Of a stretch of 64,000 nt of DNA, positions 49,614 to 58,430 are shown piece after piece. Origin of the DNA: Stutzerimonas kirkiae (GTDB lineage: Bacteria > Pseudomonadota > Gammaproteobacteria > Pseudomonadales > Pseudomonadaceae); assembly GCF_004327335.1 (NCBI RefSeq), contig NZ_QJUO01000001.1, forward strand, positions 248,001 to 312,000. Direction: 5' to 3'. Numbering within the stretch: position 1 is the stretch's first letter; each line of letters starts with the position of its first letter. The notes under the pieces are model-generated. The model was not told the origin of the DNA. It saw nothing but the letters and a program-made list of their open reading frames with translations, and made no database searches. A program made the translations under genes and the position numbers.

Positions 49614-52109
49614 TCAGAATTGGTATTTCACACTGAGCTCTGCATTGCGCGGCTCCTGCCAGTAGAGCTGCAGGCCGTCCTCGGTGGGCGCGAAATATTT
49701 CTTGTCCAGGGCATTCTTGATGTTGAGCTGCGCCGACCAGTTGGCATCCACCTGGTAGCGGGCCATCAGGTCCACGATCGCATAGGACTCCTGCTCCAGC
49801 CTTGGTACACCCAATGTCTTCGCCACGGGCTGGTGGACCCAGACCTTGCTCTGCCAGCGCACACCGCCCCCGACGGTCAGGGCATTCAGGGCACCAGGCA
49901 GGCGATAGCTGGTGAACATGGTGAGTTGTCGGCGCGGGATCAGCGAGTTGACATCATTGCCGTTGGCATCGCGGGCCTTGAACTGGCTATAACCGGCATA
50001 GACCTGCCAGTTCTCCGTGACCTCCCCGGCGATTTCAGCCTCATAGCCCTTACTGACCACACCGTCGATGCTCTTGTAGGCCTGCCGTGTCGGATCATCC
50101 GGGGCCTGGCCGATGGACTGAGCCACATTGTCCTGTTCCATGCGGTAGACGGACAGGCTGGCGCTCAGGCGGTCATCGAAAAACATCCCCTTGAGACCTG
50201 CTTCGTAGGTATTGCCCTCGATGGGCGCCAGCAACTTGTTGTCGATGTCCCGGTAATTCTGTGGCTGGAAGATGCTGGTGTAGCTGGCATAGGCCGACAA
50301 CTGGCGGTTCAGGTTCAACACCAGCCCCGCATACGGCACCACCTCGTTGTTGGACTCGAAACTGTTGGCGGATGTCTTGATATCGTCGACCTGATAATCG
50401 ATCAGGCGCCCGCCGACAATCAGCTTGAGTGGATCGGCCAGCTCGATACGACTGGCCGCATAGAAGGCTTCCTGGGTGATCTCGTGCTTCTTGTTGTTGC
50501 GCCGGAACCAGTAGTCCGGCTCTGCAACATGCCCTGCGAAATCACGAAAACCAGGGATATCATCGGCACTTATGCTTCCTGGCCGGCTATCCGCGGTGAA
50601 GCGCTCCTTGGAGCGATCGTAGCCGAACGCAGCCTCATGGTTGCGCCCGAGCAACTGGAAGGTCCCGTCGAACTGCAGATTGACGTCGTTCTTGATGTTC
50701 TCGACGTAATAGATGCCGGCATAACCGGGCATGTACAGCTTGTACACATAGCCGGGGAACAAGGTGTAGAACAACCCGGACTTACCGGTCTCGGAGTCGA
50801 GCGGGTAGCTGTAGAGCATGGCGATCTTCGCTTCCGACTCGCGCTCGCCACGGCTGTAGCGGGCCCTGGCATTCCAGTTGTCGTTGAAGCGATGCTCGGC
50901 TTCGACGAACCAGTTGCTGTAGTCGCTATCCCAGTACGTCCAGTCCGGCGATACGCCCTGGCTGCGCTTGGTTTTCAAGGCGACAACCTGGCTGTAGTCA
51001 CCGTTCATGGTCCAGGCAGGCAAACCGCCCCAGGTCGGGCCATTGGTGTCGTCCTTCTGGTGGGAGAACCCGGCGGAAAGCAGGGTACGGTCGCCAATGT
51101 CCTGTTCCAGGGTGCCATAGAACACATCCTTGCGGCTTTCCAGGTAGTCAACATGGCTATCCTCCTGGTCATGGTCCAACACCAGGCGCCCGCGCGTACC
51201 GCCACTCGGGCTGAGGGGTGCGCTGACATCGAGGCTGGCACCATAGTGCGACCAACTCCCGCCCTCGGCCGACACGCTGCCCTTCAGTTCCTTGCTATCC
51301 GCCCGCTTGCGAACCATATTGATCACGGCGGACGGGTTGCCCACACCGGTCATCAGGCCGTCGGAGCCTCGCAGCACTTCGACACGGTCATAGATCGACG
51401 TGCCGTTCAGTATCTCGCCAGCGCTCCACTGCTCGTCGATGGTCGTCGGTACGCCATCGATCAGGTAGTTCTCGATCTTGAATCCGCGCGAAAACATGCT
51501 GCCACGGTTGCTTTCGTAGCGACTGATCGACAGTCCGGGCGTGTGTTCAACGACATCGATCAGGTTATCGATCTTTTTGTCATCCAGCATCTGCCGGGTA
51601 ATTACGCTGACGGATTGCGGCGTATCGCGCAGAGACGCATTGAAGGGTAATGCCGTGGTACCGGTACTGCTGCCGTAGCTACCCGATCGCTCGGTGGTCG
51701 CGCTTTGCGTCCTCCTGGCACTGACCGCCAGATCGGGCAACTGGATTCCCTCTTCCCCCTGTTCCTGCTCGCTTACCAGCACCAGCACGTACACACCATT
51801 GCCCTGGCCAACCGCCTGCAAGCGGGTATTGGCCAGCAATTGCGCCAGCCCCTGCTCGACGCTGAAGCCGCCGCTCAGACCGGGAGATACCAGGCCTTCG
51901 GTCAGGTCAGGGGAGAACTGCAGGGTAATCCCCGCTTCGGCGGCGAAACGGGTCAGGGCCTGGCTCAGGCTCCCGGCCTGAATGCTGTAGCTGGCCGCTT
52001 CGCCTGCGGCCTGGGCAACGCCCGGCAGGCCTGCCAATGGCGCGCTCAGTAGTCCAAGCAGCAAGACCTGGCGAACCTGTCGGGCCAGAGAATGGTGTTG
52101 ACGTGTCAT
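49614..52109 (-). CDS. TonB-dependent siderophore receptor with STN signalling domain
   Basis: An 831-residue precursor. After the signal peptide (cleavage near Ala-Gln-Ala) comes an N-terminal STN domain (Tyr-Ser-Ile-Gln-Ala-Gly-Ser-Leu-Ser-Gln-Ala-Leu-Thr-Arg-Phe, about residues 40-110) that signals to an anti-sigma factor. Next are a TonB box near Leu-Pro-Asp-Leu-Ala-Val-Ser-Ala, a plug domain (Asp-Thr-Pro-Gln-Ser-Val-Ser-Val and Val-Glu-Val-Leu-Arg-Gly-Ser-Asp-Gly-Leu), and a barrel ending in Val-Lys-Tyr-Gln-Phe. Typical of ferric-siderophore transducers of the FpvA/FoxA/FhuE type. The FecR and FecI genes are directly upstream on the same strand. The siderophore is not identified. Confidence 0.93.
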   Translation of the reverse strand: MTRQHHSLARQVRQVLLLGLLSAPLAGLPGVAQAAGEAASYSIQAGSLSQALTRFAAEAGITLQFSPDLTEGLVSPGLSGGFSVEQGLAQLLANTRLQAVGQGNGVYVLVLVSEQEQGEEGIQLPDLAVSARRTQSATTERSGSYGSSTGTTALPFNASLRDTPQSVSVITRQMLDDKKIDNLIDVVEHTPGLSISRYESNRGSMFSRGFKIENYLIDGVPTTIDEQWSAGEILNGTSIYDRVEVLRGSDGLMTGVGNPSAVINMVRKRADSKELKGSVSAEGGSWSHYGASLDVSAPLSPSGGTRGRLVLDHDQEDSHVDYLESRKDVFYGTLEQDIGDRTLLSAGFSHQKDDTNGPTWGGLPAWTMNGDYSQVVALKTKRSQGVSPDWTYWDSDYSNWFVEAEHRFNDNWNARARYSRGERESEAKIAMLYSYPLDSETGKSGLFYTLFPGYVYKLYMPGYAGIYYVENIKNDVNLQFDGTFQLLGRNHEAAFGYDRSKERFTADSRPGSISADDIPGFRDFAGHVAEPDYWFRRNNKKHEITQEAFYAASRIELADPLKLIVGGRLIDYQVDDIKTSANSFESNNEVVPYAGLVLNLNRQLSAYASYTSIFQPQNYRDIDNKLLAPIEGNTYEAGLKGMFFDDRLSASLSVYRMEQDNVAQSIGQAPDDPTRQAYKSIDGVVSKGYEAEIAGEVTENWQVYAGYSQFKARDANGNDVNSLIPRRQLTMFTSYRLPGALNALTVGGGVRWQSKVWVHQPVAKTLGVPRLEQESYAIVDLMARYQVDANWSAQLNIKNALDKKYFAPTEDGLQLYWQEPRNAELSVKYQF

Positions 52110-52209
52110 GGGCTGGCAATCCTTATAGTGGGTGGATTTCCATGACAAGGACTGACAAGTCCGAAAAAGGTGACAGGAATTATTAGCGTTTGAGAAAAAT
52201 AGTCGTCTG

Positions 52210-53163
52210 CTATTCCCGCACGGCTACATGCACCCAGTAGCGGGTGCGATAGCTCACCGTGACCGGCAAGGTCGCTGGCAGGGCGGTGAGGATGGCGTCG
52301 GTGTTGTCGAGCTGGAAGGTGCCACTGATACGCAGGTCGGCCACCTGCGGGTCGTGGCGCAGCAGGCCAGGCCGGTAGCGGTCGAGTTCGGCAAGAAACT
52401 CCGCCAGTTGCATCGACTCGACGATCAACTGCCCCCGTTGCCAGCCGATGGATTGCTCATTGGCCACCGACATGGCACCGAACCCATCGCGGCGAAACCG
52501 CAACTGCTCACTCGCCGAAAGCGTTCGTCCCTTCCCTTCCAGCGGCTCGACCCGCACCGCTCCCTCGAACATCGCCAACTGTGTTTGGCCTGGCAACTGG
52601 CGCACGCCAAAACGGGTTCCAAGCGCCTGCACGCGACCTTCGGCAGTCTGCACGCGCAACGGTCGGTGCCTCGGGTAACCAGGGTCACGCCCGCTGGTGA
52701 CGAGGATTTCCCCGCGATGCAGCTGGATCAGCCGTTGCTCGTCATCGAAATGCAGGTCGACGGCACTATCGGTATTGAGGTACAGCAGGCTGCCATCGGC
52801 CAGTTCGATGCGGCGCCGCTCACCGACGGCGGTGCGGTGATCGGCCATCCACGGGTTCCAGGGCAGGCTCTGGTAAGCCAGATAGCCGGCTGGCAGCAGG
52901 GCTGCGCAAATCAGCAGTTTCTTCAGGCCCTGGCGCCGCTCACGGTTGAAACTGGCCATGCCCACGGCGGGCGGCAATACGCCCAGACGCTCCTGCACTC
53001 GGGCCACACGCTGCCAGGCCAGTTCGTTCTCGGGCCTGGCGGAGCGCCATTTCTGGCAGTCGGCATGATCCTGCGAGTCGGCCTCGCCGCTGTGCAGCAG
53101 CAGCATCCAGTGCGCCGCCTGGCGCGCGACATCGCGGCTAATCGGGTTCTGCTGTCCCTGCAT
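52210..53163 (-). CDS. FecR-family anti-sigma/sigma regulator
   Basis: A 317-residue single-pass membrane regulator. The cytoplasmic N-terminal domain (Ala-Ala-His-Trp-Met-Leu-Leu-Leu-His-Ser, then Trp-Arg-Ser-Ala-Arg-Pro-Glu-Asn) is the DUF4880-type sigma-binding region. A helix at about residues 81-100 is followed by the periplasmic FecR domain (Val-Gly-Glu-Arg-Arg-Arg-Ile-Glu-Leu-Ala-Asp-Gly-Ser) and the C-terminal receptor-contact part. It passes the signal from the STN domain of the receptor to the FecI-like sigma factor. It begins 2 bases after the sigma gene stop. Confidence 0.93.
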   Translation of the reverse strand: MQGQQNPISRDVARQAAHWMLLLHSGEADSQDHADCQKWRSARPENELAWQRVARVQERLGVLPPAVGMASFNRERRQGLKKLLICAALLPAGYLAYQSLPWNPWMADHRTAVGERRRIELADGSLLYLNTDSAVDLHFDDEQRLIQLHRGEILVTSGRDPGYPRHRPLRVQTAEGRVQALGTRFGVRQLPGQTQLAMFEGAVRVEPLEGKGRTLSASEQLRFRRDGFGAMSVANEQSIGWQRGQLIVESMQLAEFLAELDRYRPGLLRHDPQVADLRISGTFQLDNTDAILTALPATLPVTVSYRTRYWVHVAVRE

Positions 53164-53165
53164 GA

Positions 53166-53666
53166 TCAGTCCACGAACAGGATGCAGGCCTCGAACGCGC
53201 TGGCCATGTAGCGCTTGACCGTGCGTTCGCTGATCCCTTTCCGCCCGGCGATCTGCGCATAGGTCAGGCCCTCGAGCTGCGACAGCAGGAAGACTTCACG
53301 CACCACGGGCTTGAGGCTGTCGAGCAAGGCATCCAGCTCGAACAGCGCCTCGCGCATGGCCAGTTGCTCCTCTGCGGAGATCGCATGAGCCTCTGGCAGC
53401 AATGCCAGGCTGTCCAGGTAGGCCTGTTCGAGGGACTGGCGGCGGAAGTAGTCATACACCAGCCGCCGCCCGATGGTGGCGAGGTAGGCTCGCGGCTCCT
53501 GCAAGGGGGGCAGGCTGCCCTCGCGGCGCTGCTGGCGGAGAATTCGCAGGAAGGCGTCCTGGGCGACATCGGCCGCCTGGCTGCGGCAACCCAGCCGGAG
53601 ATAGAGCCAGCGATTAAGCCAGCCATTGTGCTCACGATATAGCTGGCCCAGCGGGTCACTGCCCAT
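53166..53666 (-). CDS. ECF sigma factor, FecI-like
   Basis: A 166-residue ECF sigma factor. Region 2 (Ala-Ala-Asp-Val-Ala-Gln-Asp-Ala-Phe-Leu-Arg-Ile) is at about residues 31-42 and region 4 (Gly-Leu-Thr-Tyr-Ala-Gln-Ile-Ala-Gly-Arg-Lys-Gly-Ile-Ser-Glu-Arg-Thr-Val) near the C-terminus; both match iron-starvation sigma factors. The start at 53666 has a GGCGGAG site; a frame start at 53783 would include the Fur-like site and is rejected. It should transcribe the receptor gene at 49614-52109 when the cognate ferric siderophore is present. Confidence 0.93.
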   Translation of the reverse strand: MGSDPLGQLYREHNGWLNRWLYLRLGCRSQAADVAQDAFLRILRQQRREGSLPPLQEPRAYLATIGRRLVYDYFRRQSLEQAYLDSLALLPEAHAISAEEQLAMREALFELDALLDSLKPVVREVFLLSQLEGLTYAQIAGRKGISERTVKRYMASAFEACILFVD

Positions 53667-53705
53667 TGCTCCGCCCTCTGCCTGTCGAAGTGCGCGAAGA
53701 TAGCT

Positions 53706-53718
53706 GATAAGCATTATC
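53706..53718 (-). promoter_or_regulatory. Fur-box-like site upstream of the ECF sigma gene
   Basis: On the minus strand GATAATG-CTTATC matches the core of the Fur consensus (GATAATGATAATC) in 11 of 13 or so positions and is itself an inverted repeat. It lies 40-52 bases upstream of the sigma start codon, where the promoter should be. It predicts iron repression of the sigma/anti-sigma pair. Confidence 0.7.
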
Positions 53719-53809
53719 GTATCAACGACCGTCACGCCGCATGCGCGCTGGCGAGGGATTGGGGAATAATGCAGCACGAACAACCCCCTGCATCGTATCT
53801 GGAGCCCTT

Positions 53810-54274
53810 ATGTCCGCACCCGGCGACATCCGGCGCAGTGACTATCACTACCGCCAGCCCATCACCACCCGCTGGCAGGACAACGACATCCACGGCCACG
53901 TCGGCAACGCCGCCTACTATGGCTTCTTCGACAGCGCGGTGAACACCTACCTGATCGAACATGGCGGGCTGGACATCCATGACGGCGATGTCGTGGCGTT
54001 CATGGTCAGCTCGTCCTGCGACTATTTTTCTTCACTGTCCTTTCCGGATGTCGTCGACGTGGCCTTGCGCGTCAGCAAGCTCGCCAGCAGTTCGGTGGAG
54101 TACGAGCTGGCGGTTTTCCGCAGCACGGAGGCGTCTCCCTGTGCCCTTGGCCGCTTCGTGCATGTCTTCGTGGAGCGCACGAGCAACCAGCCCGCGACAA
54201 TCCCGCCCAGGTTGCGCCAGGCGCTGGAAAATATCCGCGTCCTCGAGAACCTACCGTCCGGCGCGCAAGGCTGA
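53810..54274 (+). CDS. Acyl-CoA thioesterase, 4-hydroxybenzoyl-CoA thioesterase type
   Basis: A 154-residue hotdog-fold protein. The active-site region Thr-Arg-Trp-Gln-Asp-Asn-Asp-Ile-His-Gly-His-Val-Gly-Asn (about residues 20-33) carries the catalytic Asp of the 4HBT/YbgC class. It presumably hydrolyses an acyl-CoA in the cytoplasm; substrate unknown. A GGAG site precedes ATG 53810. Divergent from the ECF sigma gene. Confidence 0.87.
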   Translation: MSAPGDIRRSDYHYRQPITTRWQDNDIHGHVGNAAYYGFFDSAVNTYLIEHGGLDIHDGDVVAFMVSSSCDYFSSLSFPDVVDVALRVSKLASSSVEYELAVFRSTEASPCALGRFVHVFVERTSNQPATIPPRLRQALENIRVLENLPSGAQG

Positions 54275-54327
54275 ACTCCCTCCCCCTTGCCCACTCTCAA
54301 TACCTGGGTACGCCTGGAGAACCGAAC

Positions 54328-54630
54328 ATGCGCAAAAGAATCCTGACCCTGCTGCTTCTGGCCGGTGCCCCGCTGACCATGGCACAGGCCGACGGGCTGC
54401 TACGCGACATCCTGTCGTCGGGCGCCACCACGGGTTCCACTTACCTCACCTTCAAGGACGACAAGCAGGTCGTCGCGACCCGCGAGGACGCCGGCACCTT
54501 TGTCGCCAGCGAAGGAAGCATTCGTGGCCCTTACCTTGAAGCACGGCTACGCCAGCTCCGCAGTGAACACCCGCATTTGCGGGCCACTGACCTGGAACTG
54601 GCCAGGGCTCTGTTGAGCCAATCGCAATAA
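54328..54630 (+). CDS. DUF2388 family secreted protein
   Basis: A 100-residue protein with a signal peptide cleaved after Ala-Gln-Ala (about residue 21). The mature part has the family pattern Ser-Ser-Gly-Ala-Thr-Thr-Gly-Ser-Thr-Tyr-Leu-Thr-Phe, then Ala-Thr-Arg-Glu-Asp-Ala-Gly-Thr-Phe-Val-Ala-Ser and a C-terminal Leu-Arg...Leu-Glu-Leu-Ala. This family is found almost only in pseudomonads, often in several copies, and has no known function. Preceded by GGAG, likely monocistronic. Confidence 0.8.
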   Translation: MRKRILTLLLLAGAPLTMAQADGLLRDILSSGATTGSTYLTFKDDKQVVATREDAGTFVASEGSIRGPYLEARLRQLRSEHPHLRATDLELARALLSQSQ

Positions 54631-54655
54631 CCCACTCGAACGAGGAGGCAGTCCC

Positions 54656-55081
54656 ATGAAGAAAAGCGCATCAGCAGTCTGGAGCGGTAGCCTGAAAGAA
54701 GGCAAAGGCACCATCAGCACCGAAAGCGGCGCCCTGCAGGACAACCCCTATGGGTTCAATACCCGCTTCGAAGACAAGCCGGGCACCAACCCCGAGGAAT
54801 TGATCGGCGCCGCTCATGCCGGCTGCTTCTCCATGGCGCTGTCGGCCATGCTCGGAGAGGAAGGCTTTACCGCCGAACAGCTCGAAACCCGCGCCGTGGT
54901 GACCCTGCAAAAGGACGATGGCGGCTTCACCATCACCGCGGTCGACCTGACCCTGGAAGCCCTCATCCCCGGCATCGATGAGCAACGTTTCCGGCAGATC
55001 GCCTGCAAGGCCAAGGAAGGATGCCCGGTTTCACGGCTGCTGGACGCCGAGATCAGCCTGGACACCACCCTGCTGGATTGA
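54656..55081 (+). CDS. osmC: OsmC-type peroxiredoxin
   Basis: A 141-residue thiol peroxidase of the OsmC/Ohr fold. The two redox cysteines are Cys57 (Ala-Ala-His-Ala-Gly-Cys-Phe-Ser-Met-Ala-Leu) and Cys123 (Glu-Gly-Cys-Pro-Val-Ser), spaced as in E. coli OsmC. The start of the protein (Ser-Ala-Val-Trp-Ser-Gly) and Asn-Pro-Glu-Glu-Leu-Ile are OsmC-like rather than Ohr-like. It detoxifies organic hydroperoxides. A GAGGAGG site lies before the ATG. Confidence 0.92.
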   Translation: MKKSASAVWSGSLKEGKGTISTESGALQDNPYGFNTRFEDKPGTNPEELIGAAHAGCFSMALSAMLGEEGFTAEQLETRAVVTLQKDDGGFTITAVDLTLEALIPGIDEQRFRQIACKAKEGCPVSRLLDAEISLDTTLLD

Positions 55082-55089
55082 ACGGACAC

Positions 55090-55114
55090 AGCCACCCCCT
55101 GTGGGGGGATGGCT
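55090..55114. terminator. Hairpin after osmC, between convergent genes
   Basis: AGCCA and CCCC on the left (55090-55099) pair with GGGG and TGGCT on the right (to 55114) with one bulge. It lies 9 bases after the osmC stop and 17 bases beyond the stop of the TRAP binding protein gene, and may terminate both. Confidence 0.6.
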
Positions 55115-55130
55115 GCACAGCGGAGTGCGA

Positions 55131-56228
55131 TCAGCCGCGGATGGTGTAGATGTCCTTCTCGTTGCTTTCCGCGTAGTCGTACAGGCGCTTCAGGTAGGCC
55201 TTCTGCTGCTCCCAGACCTTCTTCGCCACCGGGTCGGCGTTGGCCGAGGACTCCACCACTTCACCCGCCACTTCCTTCAACCGTGCCAGCACATCGTCGG
55301 GCAGGCGACGAACGTCCACGCCTTCGGACTTGAGCTGCTCCATGGCTTCCATGTTCCTGGCGTTGTAGTCGTCGAGCATATCGCCGTTCACGGCCCGCGC
55401 GGCCGCCCGTACGATGGCCTGCAGGTCGGCGGGCAGGGTTTCCCAGGCCTTGAGGTTGATGTCCAGTTCGAACTGCACGCTCGGCTCCTGCCAGCCCGGG
55501 GTGTAGTAATACTTGGCGGCCTTGTGCAGGCCCAGCGCCAGGTCGTTGTACGGACCGATCCACTCGGTGGCGTCGATGGCACCGGTCTGCAGCGCGGTGA
55601 ATATCTCGCCCGCCGGCATATTGACCACGGTACCGCCCATCTTGGTCAGCACTTCCCCACCCAGGCCCGGGGTGCGCATCTTCAGGCCACGGAAATCGTT
55701 GACCGACTTGATTTCCTTGTTGAACCAGCCAGCGGTCTGCACCCCGGTATTGCCACAGGCCAGCGGCAGGATGCCGAAAGGCTTGTAGGCTTCTTCCCAC
55801 AGTTGTATCCCGCCACCATGGTGCAGCCAGGCGTTCATCTCCGCGGCATTGGGGCCGAATGGCAGCGCGCAGAAGAACTGCGCCGCCGGCACCTTGCCCT
55901 TCCAGTAGTAGGGCGCGCCGTGGCCCAGCTCGGCCGTGCCGCGCGAAACCGCGTCGAACACTTCCAGCGCCGGCACCAGCTCACCGGCGGCATAGACCTT
56001 GACCGTCAGCCGCCCGCCACTCATCTCGGTGACCAGCCTGGCGAAATTCTCGGCGCCGACGCCGACGCCGGGAAAGTTCTTCGGCCAGGAGGTAACCATC
56101 TTCCAGTTGAACTTCTGCTGCTCCGCGGCCGGCCCCCCGGCGACGGACTGATCCTTTTCCTTGCAGCCGACCAGTGCGGTTGCAGCCAGGCCCACGCCTG
56201 CGGCAGCGATAATGTCACGACGTTTCAT
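55131..56228 (-). CDS. TRAP transporter substrate-binding protein (DctP/TakP-like lipoprotein)
   Basis: A 365-residue binding protein. The N-terminus has an Arg-Arg pair (Met-Lys-Arg-Arg-Asp) and a lipobox (Ala-Leu-Val-Gly-Cys, Cys at about residue 22), suggesting a lipoprotein exported by Sec or possibly Tat. The mature protein (Thr-Ser-Trp-Pro-Lys-Asn-Phe-Pro-Gly, Glu-Met-Ser-Gly-Gly-Arg-Leu-Thr-Val, and the carboxylate-binding Arg in Lys-Met-Arg-Thr-Pro-Gly) resembles 2-oxo acid TRAP binders such as TakP. It is divergent from its membrane subunits at 56513-58427. Confidence 0.9.
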   Translation of the reverse strand: MKRRDIIAAAGVGLAATALVGCKEKDQSVAGGPAAEQQKFNWKMVTSWPKNFPGVGVGAENFARLVTEMSGGRLTVKVYAAGELVPALEVFDAVSRGTAELGHGAPYYWKGKVPAAQFFCALPFGPNAAEMNAWLHHGGGIQLWEEAYKPFGILPLACGNTGVQTAGWFNKEIKSVNDFRGLKMRTPGLGGEVLTKMGGTVVNMPAGEIFTALQTGAIDATEWIGPYNDLALGLHKAAKYYYTPGWQEPSVQFELDINLKAWETLPADLQAIVRAAARAVNGDMLDDYNARNMEAMEQLKSEGVDVRRLPDDVLARLKEVAGEVVESSANADPVAKKVWEQQKAYLKRLYDYAESNEKDIYTIRG

Positions 56229-56512
56229 GTGCGGTTGTCCTTGTTCTTGTTTATTCGGCAAGCGCTGCGCAAGGCAGACACGCAGCTTCTATTCGATAAT
56301 CGCAGGCCCACGCCAGCACGCCCCTCGAGCGTTGCGCCTGGCCGTTCGACGAAGGCCGGCCCACTATTACCGGCTCGTCTACATTAGAGACTCGGGCCTC
56401 TCAAGCCTAGTTCACGCAACTAAAGTCGTAAGCCAATTGCTGTACGGATGGAGGTCTGCCTAGAATCGACCGCTTGCCGATCCCTCCCGAGCCAATAACA
56501 AAGGACTGCTGC

Positions 56513-57058
56513 ATGTCCACCAAAACCCCGCCCTTGCTGCGCATCGCCAGCGGCATAGATCGCGTCAACGCCCGCTTCGGGCAATTCTGTTCCTGGTTCA
56601 CGGTTTTCCTCGTACTCGGCACCGCGACCGTCGTCCTGCTGCGCTACGGCTTCAGCATCGGCGCCATCGCCCTGCAGGAAAGCGTGATGTACGCCCATGC
56701 GCTGATCTTCATGGGCGCCGCGGCCTGGACCCTGCAGCGCGGCGGCCATGTGCGCGTGGACATCTTCTACCAGAAGTTCTCGCCACGCCGGCAAGCCGTC
56801 GTCGAACTGCTCGGGCATCTGTTCTTCCTGCTGCCGGTGTGCCTGTTCCTGGCCTGGAACAGTTGGGACTACGTCGCCAACTCATGGGCCACCCGGGAAG
56901 GCTCGAACGAGTCGGGAGGGCTGAAGTTCGTCTACCTGCAGAAGAGCATCATCCTGATCCTGGTGTTCGGGCTGGCCCTGCAGGCCATCTCGGACCTGAT
57001 CAAGATCGTCTACCAGCTAAGCGGCCGCCTGCCGTTCGCAGAGGTGCAGCATGGCTGA
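56513..57058 (+). CDS. TRAP transporter small permease (DctQ)
   Basis: A 181-residue membrane protein with four predicted helices and the family motif Leu-Gln-Glu-Ser-Val-Met-Tyr (about residues 59-65), followed by His-Val-Arg-Val-Asp. An AAGGA site precedes ATG 56513. It overlaps the large permease gene by 8 bases. It forms the TRAP membrane complex with the next gene. The 284-base gap to the binding-protein gene holds the divergent promoters; no operator was recognised. Confidence 0.9.
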   Translation: MSTKTPPLLRIASGIDRVNARFGQFCSWFTVFLVLGTATVVLLRYGFSIGAIALQESVMYAHALIFMGAAAWTLQRGGHVRVDIFYQKFSPRRQAVVELLGHLFFLLPVCLFLAWNSWDYVANSWATREGSNESGGLKFVYLQKSIILILVFGLALQAISDLIKIVYQLSGRLPFAEVQHG

Positions 57059-58427
57059 GTTCATGTCGATACTGTTGTTCGCCAGCATCTGCCTGGCACT
57101 GATGGGTGGCTACCCGGTGGCTTTCACCCTGGGCGGCATGTCGCTGCTGTTCGCCGGGGTCGGCATCCTCACCGGCACGTTCGATGGCACCTACCTGCAT
57201 GCGCTGCCCAACCGCCTGTTCGGCATCATGAACAACCAGACCATGCTGGCGGTGCCGCTGTTCGTGTTCATGGGCGTGATGCTGGAGAAATCGCGGGTCG
57301 CGGAAGACCTGCTGGACTCCATGGCGCGCCTGTTCGGCGGCATACGCGGCGGCCTGGCGATTTCCGTATGCCTGGTCGGCGCCCTGCTGGCGGCCAGCAC
57401 CGGTATCGTCGGTGCCACCGTGGTGACCATGGGCCTGCTGGCGCTGCCGACCATGCTGCGGCGTGGCTACGATCCGGCCATTTCCACCGGCACCCTGGCC
57501 GCCACCGGCACCCTTGGCCAGATCATCCCGCCGTCGATCGTGCTGGTACTGCTGGGGGACGTGATGTCCAGCGCCTACCAGCAGGCCCAGTTGCGCCTGG
57601 GTGTGTTCTCGCCGAAGACGGTTTCGGTCGGCGACCTGTTCATGGGCGCGCTGCTCCCCGGCCTGCTACTGATCCTGCTGTACGTCACCTACCTGGTGGT
57701 GGTGGCGATCCTGCAACCGAAGAAGCTGCCGGTGGTGCCCAAGGAAGAGCTCGGCGAGGTGCAGTGGGGCAAGCTGCTCGGCGCCCTGGTGCCGCCACTG
57801 GCGCTGATCGTCGCGGTACTCGGCTCGATCCTCGCCGGCTACGCCACCCCCACCGAAGCCGCGGCCATCGGTGCGGTGGGCGCCACCCTGCTGGCGCTGG
57901 CGCGCGGCCAACTGACCCTGCCGAAACTGCGCGACGTGGCCAACGGCACCACCTCGATCACCTGCATGGTGTTCCTGATCCTGATCGGCGCCTCGCTGTT
58001 CTCCCTGGTATTCCGCGGCTTCGGTGGCGAACACCTGATCGAGGAAGTCTTCCAGCAACTGCCGGGCGGCGTACTGGGCGCCTTCTTCCTGGTGATGCTG
58101 GTGATCTTCCTGCTCGGCTTCATTCTCGACTTCATCGAGATCATCTTCGTCGTGGTACCCATCGTCGGCCCGGTGCTGCTGGCCATGGGCCTGGACCCGA
58201 TCTGGCTCGGGGTGATGATCGCGTTGAACCTGCAGACTTCCTTCCTCACCCCACCACTGGGATTTTCGCTGTTCTACCTGCGTGGCGTGACGCCGCGTTC
58301 GGTGTCGACCGCCACCATGTACAAGGGTGTGATTCCCTTTATCGCCATCCAGATTTCCATGCTGGTGATCGCCTACTTCTGGCCCAGCCTGATCACCTGG
58401 CTACCGGAACAGGTCTATGGCCGCTAA
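57051..58427 (+). CDS. TRAP transporter large permease (DctM)
   Basis: A 458-residue membrane protein with about 12 helices. DctM hallmarks are Val-Pro-Leu-Phe-Val-Phe-Met-Gly-Val near residue 68, Ala-Ser-Thr-Gly-Ile-Val-Gly-Ala-Thr-Val-Val-Thr-Met-Gly (about 117-130), Thr-Gly-Thr-Leu-Gly-Gln-Ile-Ile-Pro-Pro-Ser, and Pro-Thr-Glu-Ala-Ala-Ala-Ile-Gly. It couples sodium entry to substrate import. Length is usual for the longer DctM type found with TakP-like binders. Confidence 0.93.
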   Translation: MAEFMSILLFASICLALMGGYPVAFTLGGMSLLFAGVGILTGTFDGTYLHALPNRLFGIMNNQTMLAVPLFVFMGVMLEKSRVAEDLLDSMARLFGGIRGGLAISVCLVGALLAASTGIVGATVVTMGLLALPTMLRRGYDPAISTGTLAATGTLGQIIPPSIVLVLLGDVMSSAYQQAQLRLGVFSPKTVSVGDLFMGALLPGLLLILLYVTYLVVVAILQPKKLPVVPKEELGEVQWGKLLGALVPPLALIVAVLGSILAGYATPTEAAAIGAVGATLLALARGQLTLPKLRDVANGTTSITCMVFLILIGASLFSLVFRGFGGEHLIEEVFQQLPGGVLGAFFLVMLVIFLLGFILDFIEIIFVVVPIVGPVLLAMGLDPIWLGVMIALNLQTSFLTPPLGFSLFYLRGVTPRSVSTATMYKGVIPFIAIQISMLVIAYFWPSLITWLPEQVYGR

Positions 58428-58430
58428 GGC

